DNA of 64,000 bases. Origin: an uncultured Pseudomonadota bacterium. GTDB lineage: Bacteria > Myxococcota_A > UBA796 > SXON01. A program made the translations under genes and the position numbers. Under the pieces are notes generated by a model. The model had not been told where the DNA came from. It worked only from the letters and a program-made list of their open reading frames with translations, and searched no databases. The stretch is from positions 1 through 64,000 of the forward strand of contig CAITDR010000124.1 of NCBI GenBank assembly GCA_903891165.1. The letters are read 5' to 3'. Below, one piece after another: positions 19,563-29,664 of the stretch. Each line of letters opens with the position of its first letter. Within the stretch, counting starts at the first letter, position 1.

Positions 19563-19923
19563 CCAGTGACCTCCATCGGCGCGGAAAGCACCGCGGCCAG
19601 GATACGGATTTTGACCAGAAAAGGATCGGCAGGCCTCAAAAGATAGCTCTTTGCAAATTCCGGGAGGGAGGACTCCCTCGGGTGGCGCAGAAATCCTTCA
19701 AAAAATCGACTGTCCTTGCTCCGCTTTTTGCCTGATATCTTCATAAGGCCGCTTGCCCGACCTCTTTGGGCCAAGACCGGAGGCGCCACTTTGGTACGCT
19801 ACCTTACAGATGTCCAGCTTCGGCCCCTGCAATGCTGGCGATCCGTCTGGAATCTGGCAGGCTTGCCGGGAAGAGATGATCCTTTTCGCATTGCCACGCG
19901 TAGTGGCACCAGGAGACCTGACG

Positions 19924-21294
19924 ATGTACCGACTGCTTCCCTTCCTCCCCTCGCTCTTCCTCCTCACCGGCTGCCCCCCTGAAGAAGTTAAGGAGAGCAT
20001 TCCCGAATCCGATACCGATACGGATACCGATACCGACACGGACACCGATACCGACGCCGATGCGGACCCGGTGGTGTCGATCACCAGCCCCACCAACGGC
20101 GCCCAGCTCACCGGCGGTCAGGTGGACCTCACCTACACCGTGGAGAATTTTGTGATGGACCCCGCCGCCATCGGCGGCGCAGCGGTAGAAGGTGTGGGCC
20201 ATGCCCACATCTACGTGGACAGCAACTACATAGATGCAACCGCCGATCTGGACTATTCGCTGTTGGGCCTGTCCAGCGGTCCCCACAACATCGAAGTACG
20301 TCTCGCCAACAACGACCACTCTGAGCTGGGGATCTCCGACAGCCTGACCATTGAGATGATCAGCCCCTCCATCCAGATCCTCGCTCCGCAGACCGGCTCG
20401 CCGGTGCCCGGATCTTCGGTGGAGATGCAGGTGCAGATCGGGGACTTCACCCTGGATCCTATCGGCAGCCCCAACGCAACCGGGCACGGGCACTACCATG
20501 TGGAAGTGGACGGCGTCTACTTCGACCTGAGCAACGACCCCACCACCGCCTACGCCACCCGGCTATCGGCCGGCGCCCACAACATCACCGTGCGGCTGGT
20601 GGCCAACGATCACCTGCCGATCCAGAACGGTGGCACCTGTGGGGCGGATAACCTGACCTGTTCCAGCATTGACATCACCGTGCCTGCCGACGGTCCCCAG
20701 CTCGCTCTGAGCGACTACGGCGGCGATTATGGCTCGGCGACCGTGCCGGTCAACACCACGGTCAGCAACTTCACGCTGGAGCCCGATCATGTAGGTGGAA
20801 CCAACGAAAGTGGACATGGCCACATCCACATCTACGTGGACGGCAGCTACTACAACTACACCTCGCTGACCAGCGACTGGATCTACAACCTGGCCCCCGG
20901 TGACCACACGATCAAGGTGGTCCTGGCGAACAATGATCACAGCGAGCTTGGGGTTGTAGACTACCGCTATGTGACCGTGGCGGCAAACGCGACCGACGTG
21001 CGCATCAGCTCTCCCGCCAACAACGAGGTGGTGACCAGCACCTTCTATACCAACATTTCCGTAAGCAACTTTACGATGGTGGACCCCACCTTCAACACGG
21101 TAAATATGCCAGGGGAAGGGCACTATCACCTGTACCTGGATGGCATCTACTACGGGCTTTCCTACGACACCAGCATCATGATGAGCAACCTGTTGCCCGG
21201 CAGCCACACCCTTCAGGTGGAGCTGACCAACAACGATCACTCCGATCTGAACCCGCAGACGCTGAGCGCTCCGATCAACATTACGGTGCAGTAG
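19924..21294 (+). CDS. Lipoprotein with DT-rich linker and four repeats of a GHGH...NNDHSEL domain
   Basis: MYRLLPFLPSLFLLTGCPP; ESDTDTDTDTDTDTDTDADAD linker; four ~90-100 aa repeats with GHxHxYVDG...LxPGxHxxxVxLxNNDHSEL. Start placed at 19924. Confidence 0.8.
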   Translation: MYRLLPFLPSLFLLTGCPPEEVKESIPESDTDTDTDTDTDTDTDADADPVVSITSPTNGAQLTGGQVDLTYTVENFVMDPAAIGGAAVEGVGHAHIYVDSNYIDATADLDYSLLGLSSGPHNIEVRLANNDHSELGISDSLTIEMISPSIQILAPQTGSPVPGSSVEMQVQIGDFTLDPIGSPNATGHGHYHVEVDGVYFDLSNDPTTAYATRLSAGAHNITVRLVANDHLPIQNGGTCGADNLTCSSIDITVPADGPQLALSDYGGDYGSATVPVNTTVSNFTLEPDHVGGTNESGHGHIHIYVDGSYYNYTSLTSDWIYNLAPGDHTIKVVLANNDHSELGVVDYRYVTVAANATDVRISSPANNEVVTSTFYTNISVSNFTMVDPTFNTVNMPGEGHYHLYLDGIYYGLSYDTSIMMSNLLPGSHTLQVELTNNDHSDLNPQTLSAPINITVQ

Positions 21295-22807
21295 AAGAGA
21301 GGAACTCAGCGGCCCGTTTTGCACGCGGGCCGCTGGGATCCAGGGCCAGGTAGCGTGTCCAGGCATCCCGCGTTCGTCCGTCGGGAGCATCCTGGTAGAA
21401 CCTACCTCTTTCATACCAGGCGCGCGCATACTCGGGCGAGAGGGTACAGGCCCGGTTGTAGTGGGCGGCGGCCAGCGCCCGGCTGGTCGCCTTGGGGCTT
21501 GCCTCGTAGAAGCTGCCCAACAACAGATGCATCGCCGGATCCTCTGGCCAGCGGATCACCGCTTCACGGGCATCGATCAAGCCTTTTTCTGGCCCACCCA
21601 GGATGGCGCGTCGCATTTGGATACGTGCAACCAGCTCATTTTCGAAGGGGTTGGAGGAGGAGGCGGCGGCGCTCATCGCATCGGTGAGGCGGTCCACGGC
21701 CTCTGGCTCCAATGCCAACGCCGAAGCCAAGGCGGCGGCCCAGATCAGCGCCGGACGCAGGGGCGGCGGTGTAGGCTCCTGGGGACGCTCGCCGCGCCCC
21801 TCCGCCTGGACGAGGTAGCGGAGGCCGGGGAGCAGCGCTGCCTGGGCTTGGAGACGCTCCTGCTCCTTCAGGAGCACATCCGCCTGCTCCACCCGATCCA
21901 GATCCAGCAGCAACAAGAGCCGCGCCACCAGGACATCGGCCGCCGCCGGAGAGGCCGGCCCCAGATCCGCCAGCCCTTCGCGCAGCTCGCCCTTCCGCGC
22001 GTGGACCGCCGCCAACACCAGTAGTGCATCGGGATCTGTGCCGTCGGTAGCCCGCGAAAGTTCCGCAATCGAGAGCGCTTTTGCTACATCGCCACGCCCC
22101 AAAAGTGCCCGGGCCTGCACACCCAGGACCCGCGCTCGCAGACGGCCGGGCAGTCGATAGCGCACCTGCACCAGATCGGCGAGCTGCACCTGCACGTCGG
22201 GCGTACCCAGCTCCACCCGCAGCACCTGAGCCAGCAGATGATCGGGATGATCCAGCAGAATTGAGCGTAGCTCCTGCGCGCTCTCCTCCTGGCGCCCGGC
22301 AGCGTGCAAGATCCGTACCCGCAGCAGGCGCACCCGCAGAGCGGCCAGCTCCTGGATGCCATTCATCCAGGACAAGGCGGCACCGGGCTCGCCCCCAGAC
22401 AGGGCAATACGGGCGTAGATCAAGCGCTCTTCGTCGGTAGCCGGAGGAGCCGGGCCCAGGATACGGCGGGCCTGTCCCAGGTCCCCGTCGCGCAGCGCCA
22501 GCTCGGCGCGGACCAGGCGGGAAGCCGGGTCTTCGGGCGGCAGGGAGGCCACCCAGAGCTCCACCTGCTTACGACGGTCGGGCGCCACCTCGAAGTCCAG
22601 GATGGCCAGCCGTATCGTCGCAAGGGCGGCGTCCACGGCAACGGGATCGGGGGCGCTCTCGCGACGCTGGAGCAGGCGCTGCTCCTCGTCCCGAAGGCTT
22701 TCCAGGGAGGCCTCGCCCAAGGCTTCCGCCGCCTCCACACCGAGCTCCTGAGGAGAGAGTGGAGGGGAACCGCAGCCGAACAGCACCAGCAGCAGGCCGA
22801 GCAACAT
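21281..22807 (-). CDS. TPR-repeat lipoprotein
   Basis: MLLGLLLVLFGCGSPPLSPQEL lipobox; alpha-helical TPR-like repeats. Confidence 0.7.
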   Translation of the reverse strand: MLLGLLLVLFGCGSPPLSPQELGVEAAEALGEASLESLRDEEQRLLQRRESAPDPVAVDAALATIRLAILDFEVAPDRRKQVELWVASLPPEDPASRLVRAELALRDGDLGQARRILGPAPPATDEERLIYARIALSGGEPGAALSWMNGIQELAALRVRLLRVRILHAAGRQEESAQELRSILLDHPDHLLAQVLRVELGTPDVQVQLADLVQVRYRLPGRLRARVLGVQARALLGRGDVAKALSIAELSRATDGTDPDALLVLAAVHARKGELREGLADLGPASPAAADVLVARLLLLLDLDRVEQADVLLKEQERLQAQAALLPGLRYLVQAEGRGERPQEPTPPPLRPALIWAAALASALALEPEAVDRLTDAMSAAASSSNPFENELVARIQMRRAILGGPEKGLIDAREAVIRWPEDPAMHLLLGSFYEASPKATSRALAAAHYNRACTLSPEYARAWYERGRFYQDAPDGRTRDAWTRYLALDPSGPRAKRAAEFLSSTAP

Positions 22808-22808
22808 C

Positions 22809-24224
22809 TCAGCCTTGGAGGAACCAGATCAGCACTACCAGAGCAAAAAAAGCCAGACCCATCAGCGCGACCAGCGCCGCCAACAGCTTGGTCAGCGCAC
22901 CCATGTCCGGGGCGGCAGGTGGCGGCGGCGCCACCTCTTCCGACTCCGGATCAGGGCCGGAGAGCAGAGCCGATCCCGAAGATGGAACCGGCACTTTTTC
23001 AATCACTTCCATGGGCCGCTTGCGCGACTCGGTGGGCTCGTTCAGGGGTTCGGGCGCGGGTGCCGACCGCGAGAGCTGCACCAGGTTTTCGTCCTCCTCC
23101 TCCATCCGTGCGGGCTCGGCCTCCGATGCCGAGGGCTGCACACCCATAGACGCCTGCCAATCCCGAAGATTCAGCGTCTCCCGTAGGTTTTCGTCCTTCC
23201 GCGTGTGCATGGGCTTACGCTGGCCATTTTCGCCAGGGCGCAGCACCAGCATGATCTGGGTGTCCTCGGCGCGGCCGGGGACATTGGCGGAGTTCATCTG
23301 AGCGGCATCTTTGCCAGGATCCGTGTCCTCCTGAGCGGATAACATCTGCTCCCGCGTTGCGATGGGGGAGAAGCTGGTGTGCTCCTCGCGGTCGTCGCGA
23401 CGAGAGGCCTGCACCGTCACCTTGAAGAGCGACGGGAAGTTGGCCCCCTCCTCCATCATCACCGCTGCCTGTTTGGCTTCCGTATGTTCGGGTTCCTCTG
23501 CCAGATCTGCCCCACCCAGCTCTTCAAGGAGCTTGTCCACGGGGCTGTCCTTGCTGGTGAAGGTGCCATTGAGTCCCCAGAGCAGGTCCTGAACCCGACG
23601 ATTCTCCGGGTCCATCCTCCGCAAACGCTCCAAAATACTCTGCGCCCGAAAAGAGGAGCCAGTCGTAAGAAAATACTCGGCCAACCCGATCAAGGCGGCG
23701 GGATCCCCGCTCCCCTCGATCTCCCGCGCCTGTTGCCCCAAGCGCACCGGCTCGGCCTGCGCGCGCTTCCACAGCTCCTCCACCTCGGGTCCAGAACGAT
23801 GTTCCCGGAGCGCGGTGAGAATCTTCCGGGCATGCGAAGGCCAACCCCGCTCCAGGTAGATCTCGGCCAGCAGGCGCTGTGCCTCCACATCCTCGGGGTT
23901 ACTTTCGGTCACTTCGCGTGCCCGCGCCATGGCCCGATCCATCAGCCGCAGGGCGAACAGGGCGCGAGCCTCCGCAAAACGTGACCTTCGAGTAGGGTTT
24001 CCGCCAACCACCCACGCTTCAACAACACGAATGACGTTGCGATGATCGCTGCGCGCAGAGAGCTGCTGCACCAGCTCGTCCAGGCGGCGATCTCGGGGCG
24101 ACAGGAGGGGAGAGGGGGCGACAGGAGGCAAGGGCAAAAGATACCACGGATCGGGATTGCGCGCCGCTACAAGGCGACCCGCAAACCGAGGTGGCCCCCA
24201 AAGCTCTGATCCAGGGGTCCCCAA
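22809..24224 (-). CDS. TPR-repeat protein with C-terminal TM anchor
   Basis: ALFALRLMDRAMARAREVTESNPEDVEAQRLLAEIYLERGWPSHARKIL; C-terminal LTKLLAALVALMGLAFFALVVLIWFLQG. Start uncertain (overlaps upstream gene). Confidence 0.65.
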   Translation of the reverse strand: MGTPGSELWGPPRFAGRLVAARNPDPWYLLPLPPVAPSPLLSPRDRRLDELVQQLSARSDHRNVIRVVEAWVVGGNPTRRSRFAEARALFALRLMDRAMARAREVTESNPEDVEAQRLLAEIYLERGWPSHARKILTALREHRSGPEVEELWKRAQAEPVRLGQQAREIEGSGDPAALIGLAEYFLTTGSSFRAQSILERLRRMDPENRRVQDLLWGLNGTFTSKDSPVDKLLEELGGADLAEEPEHTEAKQAAVMMEEGANFPSLFKVTVQASRRDDREEHTSFSPIATREQMLSAQEDTDPGKDAAQMNSANVPGRAEDTQIMLVLRPGENGQRKPMHTRKDENLRETLNLRDWQASMGVQPSASEAEPARMEEEDENLVQLSRSAPAPEPLNEPTESRKRPMEVIEKVPVPSSGSALLSGPDPESEEVAPPPPAAPDMGALTKLLAALVALMGLAFFALVVLIWFLQG

Positions 24225-25153
24225 TTCAGCTGTCCGTACACTTTTACCAGGAAAATGTTGGCTTGGACACCGGCAAAGACGCGCGCGGAGCTGTCCGCAG
24301 CCAGACCGTTTGTGACCAGCGTGGCATCCACCCGCCCAAGCCGTTGTTTCTGGCCTTCATATTCGATTTGTAGCGGGCCTCCCAGGGACAGATCCGTGGT
24401 GGCCCGGCTGCCGCCCAGGCGCAGGTCGAAACCCAGGCCGGTATAGAGGCCCACCACCGAGAGGCGCATATTGGTGGACAGCTCGATGGGGACGGTGCTG
24501 GCATTGCTCTCCAGCGTAAAACTGCCGGAGGCATCCCAGCGTACGGCGTCGGCCTCGACCGGCATGGTCTGAGAAAGCTGCAGATGGTAACGCGATAGCT
24601 CGTAGCCGGTCGTCAGATCCAGGCCGCCCCACTCCACAATTCCCTTGTGCGGTGGCCGGATCATCTTGAACTGTAGATGGGCCCCCAGGTTCTGCATCTC
24701 CGCCTCAAAAACGCCGGTTTTTCCTTTCAGGGCCATCCCGTTGACCGAAAGCACAAAACGCCGGAGGACACTCTCGTCACCAGAAAGAAAGCCCAGGTTC
24801 AAGGCTGCCATCAGGGAAAGCTGCACCGAATAGCCACCTTCAGGAAGCTGCTCTGGGCCCCAGGTGAGCGAGGGGGCGATGCCGTTTTCCGAGCTGCCAA
24901 AGGAGGCGCCCACCACAAAACGCTGGGGGTTGCTGGCATAGTCCACCCCCATCCCTTTGGTGGACAGGGCGTTGGCATTGGCCATCCGCTCCAGGAACTC
25001 TTCGTGCCCGTCGATATGCAGGGTTCCATCCACCTTATCGGCGATGTCTTGCTGGATCTGCTCGGCGTCCAACCCCGCCTGGGCGGCCAGCTGAGGGTCC
25101 ACCTGCACCCGGACCTGCTGCGCCAGCGCCATGCTGAAAAGTGCGATGATCAT
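24167..25153 (-). CDS. Putative outer-membrane beta-barrel protein
   Basis: MIIALFSMALAQQVRVQVDPQLAAQAG signal peptide; beta-rich C-terminus ending NWGPLDQSFGGHLGLRVAL. Confidence 0.55.
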   Translation of the reverse strand: MIIALFSMALAQQVRVQVDPQLAAQAGLDAEQIQQDIADKVDGTLHIDGHEEFLERMANANALSTKGMGVDYASNPQRFVVGASFGSSENGIAPSLTWGPEQLPEGGYSVQLSLMAALNLGFLSGDESVLRRFVLSVNGMALKGKTGVFEAEMQNLGAHLQFKMIRPPHKGIVEWGGLDLTTGYELSRYHLQLSQTMPVEADAVRWDASGSFTLESNASTVPIELSTNMRLSVVGLYTGLGFDLRLGGSRATTDLSLGGPLQIEYEGQKQRLGRVDATLVTNGLAADSSARVFAGVQANIFLVKVYGQLNWGPLDQSFGGHLGLRVAL

Positions 25154-25199
25154 CGTGCCTCCTGGGGATTGGACACCACTTAAGAACTCTCTAACGCCC

Positions 25200-26081
25200 T
25201 CAGCCGCGAAAAAGCTCCCGGACGGCACGGCGGACCACCCCCGGCAGATCGGCGTAGCGGGTGGCGCGATAGATTCTTCCATGTCCTTCCTGGGCCATTT
25301 CGCGACAACACCGCGCGCCTTGGGGGTGGTGGTCCCCCAGATGTACCACATGGAGGCGTGGAAAGCGCCGGGCGACCGGCACCGGGTTCCGACCCACATT
25401 GGCCAGCCCATCGGTGAGCAACAGCCCCACCCGATCCCGCTCGCGTCCGCTCCGAAGTTCTATCAGAGCCCGCTCCAAGCCCGCTTCGATATTGGTATAG
25501 CCCTGGGCAGGCACCTCCAGGACCCGACGCACCACCTCCCGCGGGGACAGCTCCTCCTCCACCCCCACCAGCCGATGTGCAGTTGTATCAAAGACTACAA
25601 CTCCAACCTTCTCCAGCTTCAAGCGCAAGATTGCCACCGCCACCGCAATCAGCGCCACCTTCTCTCCGGTCATCGACAGCGACATGTCCAGGATGGTGAC
25701 CAGGGCCAAGGCACGCGGGCTTTGCTGGGTAAGACGCAATTGCTCTGGGCGCACCAAGCCCGACACCCCCAAAAAACCAGCTTCCAGGCTACGCTCCAAG
25801 TCCAGCTCTCCGGGGCCGGGCCAGGCATGTTCCGCAAGTGCGACCGGCCGGGCGGCATGGCGGAGAAGGTCGCGTGCGCGGCGGAGGATCGCGTCGATGG
25901 CGGCCTCGCGCGCCTTCCGACGGAGCGGAGCCGGCAGCTGCGCTCCCAGCTTCCGCCAGTTTTTGGCCAGCTCCCAGCCCCCGGGCAGCTCGCTCTGATC
26001 CTCTCCTGCGGCGGCGTGGGCTTCGATCAGAGAGGACGCTGCTCCACTATCGTGGGACAGCAACCCCGCGGTGGGCTTCAC
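25200..26081 (-). CDS. VWA-domain protein
   Basis: MIDAS-like ALVTILDMSLSMTGEKVALIAVAVAIL; adjacent to a MoxR ATPase. Confidence 0.8.
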   Translation of the reverse strand: MKPTAGLLSHDSGAASSLIEAHAAAGEDQSELPGGWELAKNWRKLGAQLPAPLRRKAREAAIDAILRRARDLLRHAARPVALAEHAWPGPGELDLERSLEAGFLGVSGLVRPEQLRLTQQSPRALALVTILDMSLSMTGEKVALIAVAVAILRLKLEKVGVVVFDTTAHRLVGVEEELSPREVVRRVLEVPAQGYTNIEAGLERALIELRSGRERDRVGLLLTDGLANVGRNPVPVARRFPRLHVVHLGDHHPQGARCCREMAQEGHGRIYRATRYADLPGVVRRAVRELFRG

Positions 26082-26899
26082 AACGGCGGGGACGCGCTCA
26101 GTTTTTTTTTGAGATCCTCAACAATCTGGGCCAGCTGGCCCGGCTCCAGGGCCTCCACCCGCGTGGGTAAGGCCAGGGCCGCCGCCCGACCCAGATCTCC
26201 GCCCAGACCCACGGCAATATCGGCGATGGCGATGGCTGCGCGTACCGACGCTCCCCGGCGAAGGCGGGGATCCTGGCGGGTGGCCCGCACCAGCGCGACC
26301 GCCTCGCGGATCAGAGCCTCCGTTGGAGAACGTCGGCATTCCTGGCGAAGGATCTCGCATTCCTCCTCCGCGCTCTGGTAGCCCAGGCGCACCAGCTCAA
26401 ATCGATCCTGAAGGGCCTCCGACAGTGCCCCGGTCGCGACAAATTCCGCCGGATTCTGGGTAGCCACCACCGCAAAACCCTCCTTAGCCCTCACTTCTCC
26501 CAACTGCGGCACCTGCAGCCGTCCCTCGTCCAGCGCCGGCAGCAGCACATTCTGCACACCCTCCGGCATACGGTTCAGCTCGTTCAGGAAAAGCACCGCT
26601 CCTTCCTGCATGGCGCGCATCAGCGGCCCAGCCAGAAAATTCTCCGGCTGATAGCCCCGTGCGAGGACCGCCGGGGGGTCAAAGGCCCCGACCAGCCTGG
26701 ACTCGGTGTAGCGTCCATCGCCATCTACGCGGATCATTCCTCGACCGAGCCGATCCGCTACCGAACGCGCAAGAACGGTTTTACCCACACCAACGGGCCC
26801 CTCCAAAAGCACATGCCGGCCTGCCTCCAGGCAAGCCAGCATGGACTCCCGCTCTTCCAAACGCCCGACAATAGCGGACGCCTCAGAGGCAAGAATCAA
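26078..26899 (-). CDS. MoxR-family AAA+ ATPase
   Basis: Walker A GPVGVGKTVLARSVA; AVLFLNELNRMPEGVQNVLLPALDEGRLQVP; VVATQNPAEFVATGALSEALQDRFELV. Confidence 0.92.
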   Translation of the reverse strand: MILASEASAIVGRLEERESMLACLEAGRHVLLEGPVGVGKTVLARSVADRLGRGMIRVDGDGRYTESRLVGAFDPPAVLARGYQPENFLAGPLMRAMQEGAVLFLNELNRMPEGVQNVLLPALDEGRLQVPQLGEVRAKEGFAVVATQNPAEFVATGALSEALQDRFELVRLGYQSAEEECEILRQECRRSPTEALIREAVALVRATRQDPRLRRGASVRAAIAIADIAVGLGGDLGRAAALALPTRVEALEPGQLAQIVEDLKKKLSASPPL

Positions 26900-27609
26900 C
26901 GGCGATTCAGGCGCATCAGCAGCGAGAGGATGTTCCAGAACAGGACCAGGATCCCCAGCGTGATGGTGTAGGCACCTTCCACGTGCATGGATGTGGTGAA
27001 GCGGTGGATGACGCCATTGAGCTGGTACAGCAGAGATCCTGCAGAAATCAGCACAAAGACGCCGGAAATCACCAGACCAAAGCCGCCGCCGAACAGGCCA
27101 GGGAAGGCAAAGGACACCGCCATGATGATCAGCATGGGAATGCTGAGCGCCGAAAGTGCAGCGCCGATCATGGAGAATTCACGCGGCGCCGACCATGCGT
27201 AAGCGGCCATGCCCAAGGCGGAGAAGAAGGTGAGGCCACCTGCCAGTCCGATGAGCAAAAAGGGATTGCCGAAGCTTGCCCCGCTGACCAGCATTGCCGC
27301 GAGCAGCAAAAAACCCATCGCGACGCCCTGCGCGGCAGTACCCAGGAAGAAGCCGGGCCACTTCGCATTGCCGAAGACCATGGGCTGTGCGACGAAGTTG
27401 GTGATCGCCCAACAGCCCAGGATCAGGATCATGGGCGCATAGCCGCTGAGCAACTGGGGGGTGGTGGCAATCACCGTCGCACTGGCGACGCTGGTGATAC
27501 CGGACACGCCCAGCCCCAACAGGGTGGTGCTGAGCACCCGGCGCAAGTACGCGCTGCGGTCGGCCTGGGTTGCATGGGCAACCACCGCTTCAAAACTATA
27601 GGAAGACAT
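26896..27609 (-). CDS. Bax inhibitor-1/YccA family membrane protein
   Basis: Seven-TM pattern; YLRRVLSTTLLGLGVSGITSVASATV; start at MSSYSFEAVV. Confidence 0.85.
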   Translation of the reverse strand: MSSYSFEAVVAHATQADRSAYLRRVLSTTLLGLGVSGITSVASATVIATTPQLLSGYAPMILILGCWAITNFVAQPMVFGNAKWPGFFLGTAAQGVAMGFLLLAAMLVSGASFGNPFLLIGLAGGLTFFSALGMAAYAWSAPREFSMIGAALSALSIPMLIIMAVSFAFPGLFGGGFGLVISGVFVLISAGSLLYQLNGVIHRFTTSMHVEGAYTITLGILVLFWNILSLLMRLNRR

Positions 27610-27707
27610 GGACTCTCCAGAGCTACAGGCTAGCCAGGATGCGGGGGGAGTCAAGCCAGCGCTTTCACTTTCAGGATCATGCCCGGACGATTTTGTAGTC
27701 TACCTTA

Positions 27708-28370
27708 CTATTTTACCGATCCACCCCAGTCCACGCGGGTCCACCCCCGACGCCGCGCCTCTCTGGCCAGGGCGGGGTCGGGGTTGACCACGACCGGATG
27801 TCGCACCCGCTCCAGCACGGGCATGTCCGAATAAGAATCCGTATAAAACCAGGACTCTTCCAGCTTTTCCCCAAGCTGCAACGCCAGTCGCTCTGCATGT
27901 ACTACCTTGCCGGCACCAAAACAGAGGGGGCGCTGGGGCTGGCCAGTGAACCGACCGTCCTGGACCTGGAATTGGTTGCAGCAGAGGTGGGGGATTCCCA
28001 GGCTTTCCCCTACAGCTTCGCTCAGATAAATGGAGGAGGAAGTGAGCAGAGCCAGGCTGTGCCCCTGCTCCCGGTGCTGCTGCACCGCGGGCAGGGCTCC
28101 GGGGCGAAAGGTACGCTCCACCTCGCTCCGGTAGAAGCGGAGGCTGCGTTCACGCAGAACCTCCTCCTCCTCCCCCGCCAACGTGGCGATGGCCTCCTCC
28201 AAAATAGGCTCCATCCTGCTGAAACCAAGGTGGTAACCGAAGATCCACAGGGCGGCGCGCGCGGCCTGACCGATACGGATGCGGCCCTCCCGCCGCTCAA
28301 AAGCCACCCATAGCTGCCCTGAATTGACGCTGATCAGGGTGCGGTCCAGGTCAAAGAAGGCGATGGGCAA
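27708..28370 (-). CDS. HAD-IB (SerB-like) hydrolase
   Basis: FFDLDRTLISVNSGQLW; LALLTSSSIYLSEAVGESLGI; YTDSYSDMPVLERV. Confidence 0.88.
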   Translation of the reverse strand: MPIAFFDLDRTLISVNSGQLWVAFERREGRIRIGQAARAALWIFGYHLGFSRMEPILEEAIATLAGEEEEVLRERSLRFYRSEVERTFRPGALPAVQQHREQGHSLALLTSSSIYLSEAVGESLGIPHLCCNQFQVQDGRFTGQPQRPLCFGAGKVVHAERLALQLGEKLEESWFYTDSYSDMPVLERVRHPVVVNPDPALAREARRRGWTRVDWGGSVK

Positions 28371-28468
28371 AGCAGCTCCGGCGACGGAAGGAGATAGCGC
28401 ATGACCGCGTGGGACTCAAGCCCAGCGCGCAGATGGCCGTATGTCCGGACGTGGAAGGCCAGACGCTC

Positions 28469-28852
28469 ATGCACCCAACCCCCCGTGTCCTGGTCATTGA
28501 TGACGAGGAAAAAGTCTGTGTGGCCTTACGACGCAGCCTGCGCGCCCAGGGGGATACGACCACCATCTCTTCCCCGGTGGCGGCGCTCCAACACTTCCAG
28601 GAAGGTGCGCGCTATGATCTGGTCTTCTGCGACCTGCGTATGCCAGGCATGTCCGGACCAGAGCTGTATCACGAGCTGTTGCGCGTTGCGCCGGAGCAGG
28701 CTGCGCGGGTGGTGTTTATGACCGCCGACGCGGATCGGTGGGAGCACCACGAATTTTTAAGCCGGGTGGCCAACCGCTTCATCGAAAAACCCTTCGATAT
28801 CCGGCGGGTCCGTGAGCTGGCCACCGCCTGCTGCACCTACACCAATTCGTAG
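28469..28852 (+). CDS. Single-domain response regulator (receiver)
   Basis: PRVLVIDDEEKVCVALRRSLRAQG; DLVFCDLRMPGMSGPELYHELL; FIEKPFD. Start alternative at 28409. Confidence 0.88.
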   Translation: MHPTPRVLVIDDEEKVCVALRRSLRAQGDTTTISSPVAALQHFQEGARYDLVFCDLRMPGMSGPELYHELLRVAPEQAARVVFMTADADRWEHHEFLSRVANRFIEKPFDIRRVRELATACCTYTNS

Positions 28853-29664
28853 GCCGCTTCCTCCAGAAGTTTTCGTAGCAGGGCCAGGTGCAGGCTGTGG
28901 CCTGAGCGCCAGGCCCGGAAGTGGCCCAGGACCGGGGCGCCGATCAGGGAAAGATCCCCGAAGAAATCCAGGGCTTTGTGGCGGACAACCTCATCCGGAG
29001 CGCGCAGACCGCCCGGGTTCAGGGGGCCTTCGTCCCCAAAAACCAGGGTATTTTCCAGGCTTGCGCCACGCGCCAGACCCATCGCCACAAGCCGCTCGGC
29101 GTCCGCGAAAAAACCCAGGGTACGCGCCCATGAAAGCTCCGCCACAAAATCTGCAGGTCCGCCTGCCCAGTGCTGGGTGCCGATCGCGGGATGGGCAAAG
29201 GTGACGCCCATCGTCAGGCGAAGTTGCTCGGACGGCTCGACCTCCATCCAGCTTTCTCCAACTTCAACACGGAGAGGAGCCCGGACACGAAGGGTAGACA
29301 CCGGTGCCGCCTGCACCAACAATCCGGCCCGTTGGATGGCCTCCACCCAGGGACCGGCCGTCCCGTCGAGAACCGGGACTTCTCCGCCCTCCACCTCTAT
29401 TTCCAGGTTGTCCACCCCCGCCGTGTAGAGCGCCGCCCCCAGGTGCTCGACCATGGACACCCGCTGTGTACCTACACCCAGGGTGGTGGCCAGCTGGGTA
29501 CCGGTCACAAAGGGCACCCGCGCCGGGATACGCTCCCCTCCGAGTACATATACCAGACCGCTATGTACGGGCGCCGGGCGGGCGCTAAGACGTACGGATG
29601 CACCGGTGTGGAGTCCCCTCCCCTCCATCACAAAGGGGCGGGCAAGGGTCTGCTGCGGCCTCAC
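28837..29664 (-). CDS. lpxC: UDP-3-O-acyl-N-acetylglucosamine deacetylase
   Basis: VEHLGAALYTAGVDNLEIEVEGGEVPVLDGTAGPWVEAI; VRHKALDFFGDLSLIGAPVLGHFRAWRSGHSLHLALL. Confidence 0.93.
   Translation of the reverse strand: MRPQQTLARPFVMEGRGLHTGASVRLSARPAPVHSGLVYVLGGERIPARVPFVTGTQLATTLGVGTQRVSMVEHLGAALYTAGVDNLEIEVEGGEVPVLDGTAGPWVEAIQRAGLLVQAAPVSTLRVRAPLRVEVGESWMEVEPSEQLRLTMGVTFAHPAIGTQHWAGGPADFVAELSWARTLGFFADAERLVAMGLARGASLENTLVFGDEGPLNPGGLRAPDEVVRHKALDFFGDLSLIGAPVLGHFRAWRSGHSLHLALLRKLLEEAAYELV

Noticed and set aside
17466-19646. 726-aa plus-strand ORF opposite the MopE-like gene
   Set aside because: Antisense shadow ORF from repetitive GC-rich codons; the minus strand encodes recognisable DxDxDG/CDxxDNDCDG repeats and a lipobox.
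20009-20070. gatacc/gacacg hexamer tract as a regulatory or mobile repeat
   Set aside because: Encodes the DT-rich linker common after lipoboxes in such surface lipoproteins; explained by coding.
24167-25411. Upstream extension of the OMP ORF (25154-25411)
   Set aside because: Overlaps the VWA gene on the same strand in another frame; the signal peptide begins at 25153.
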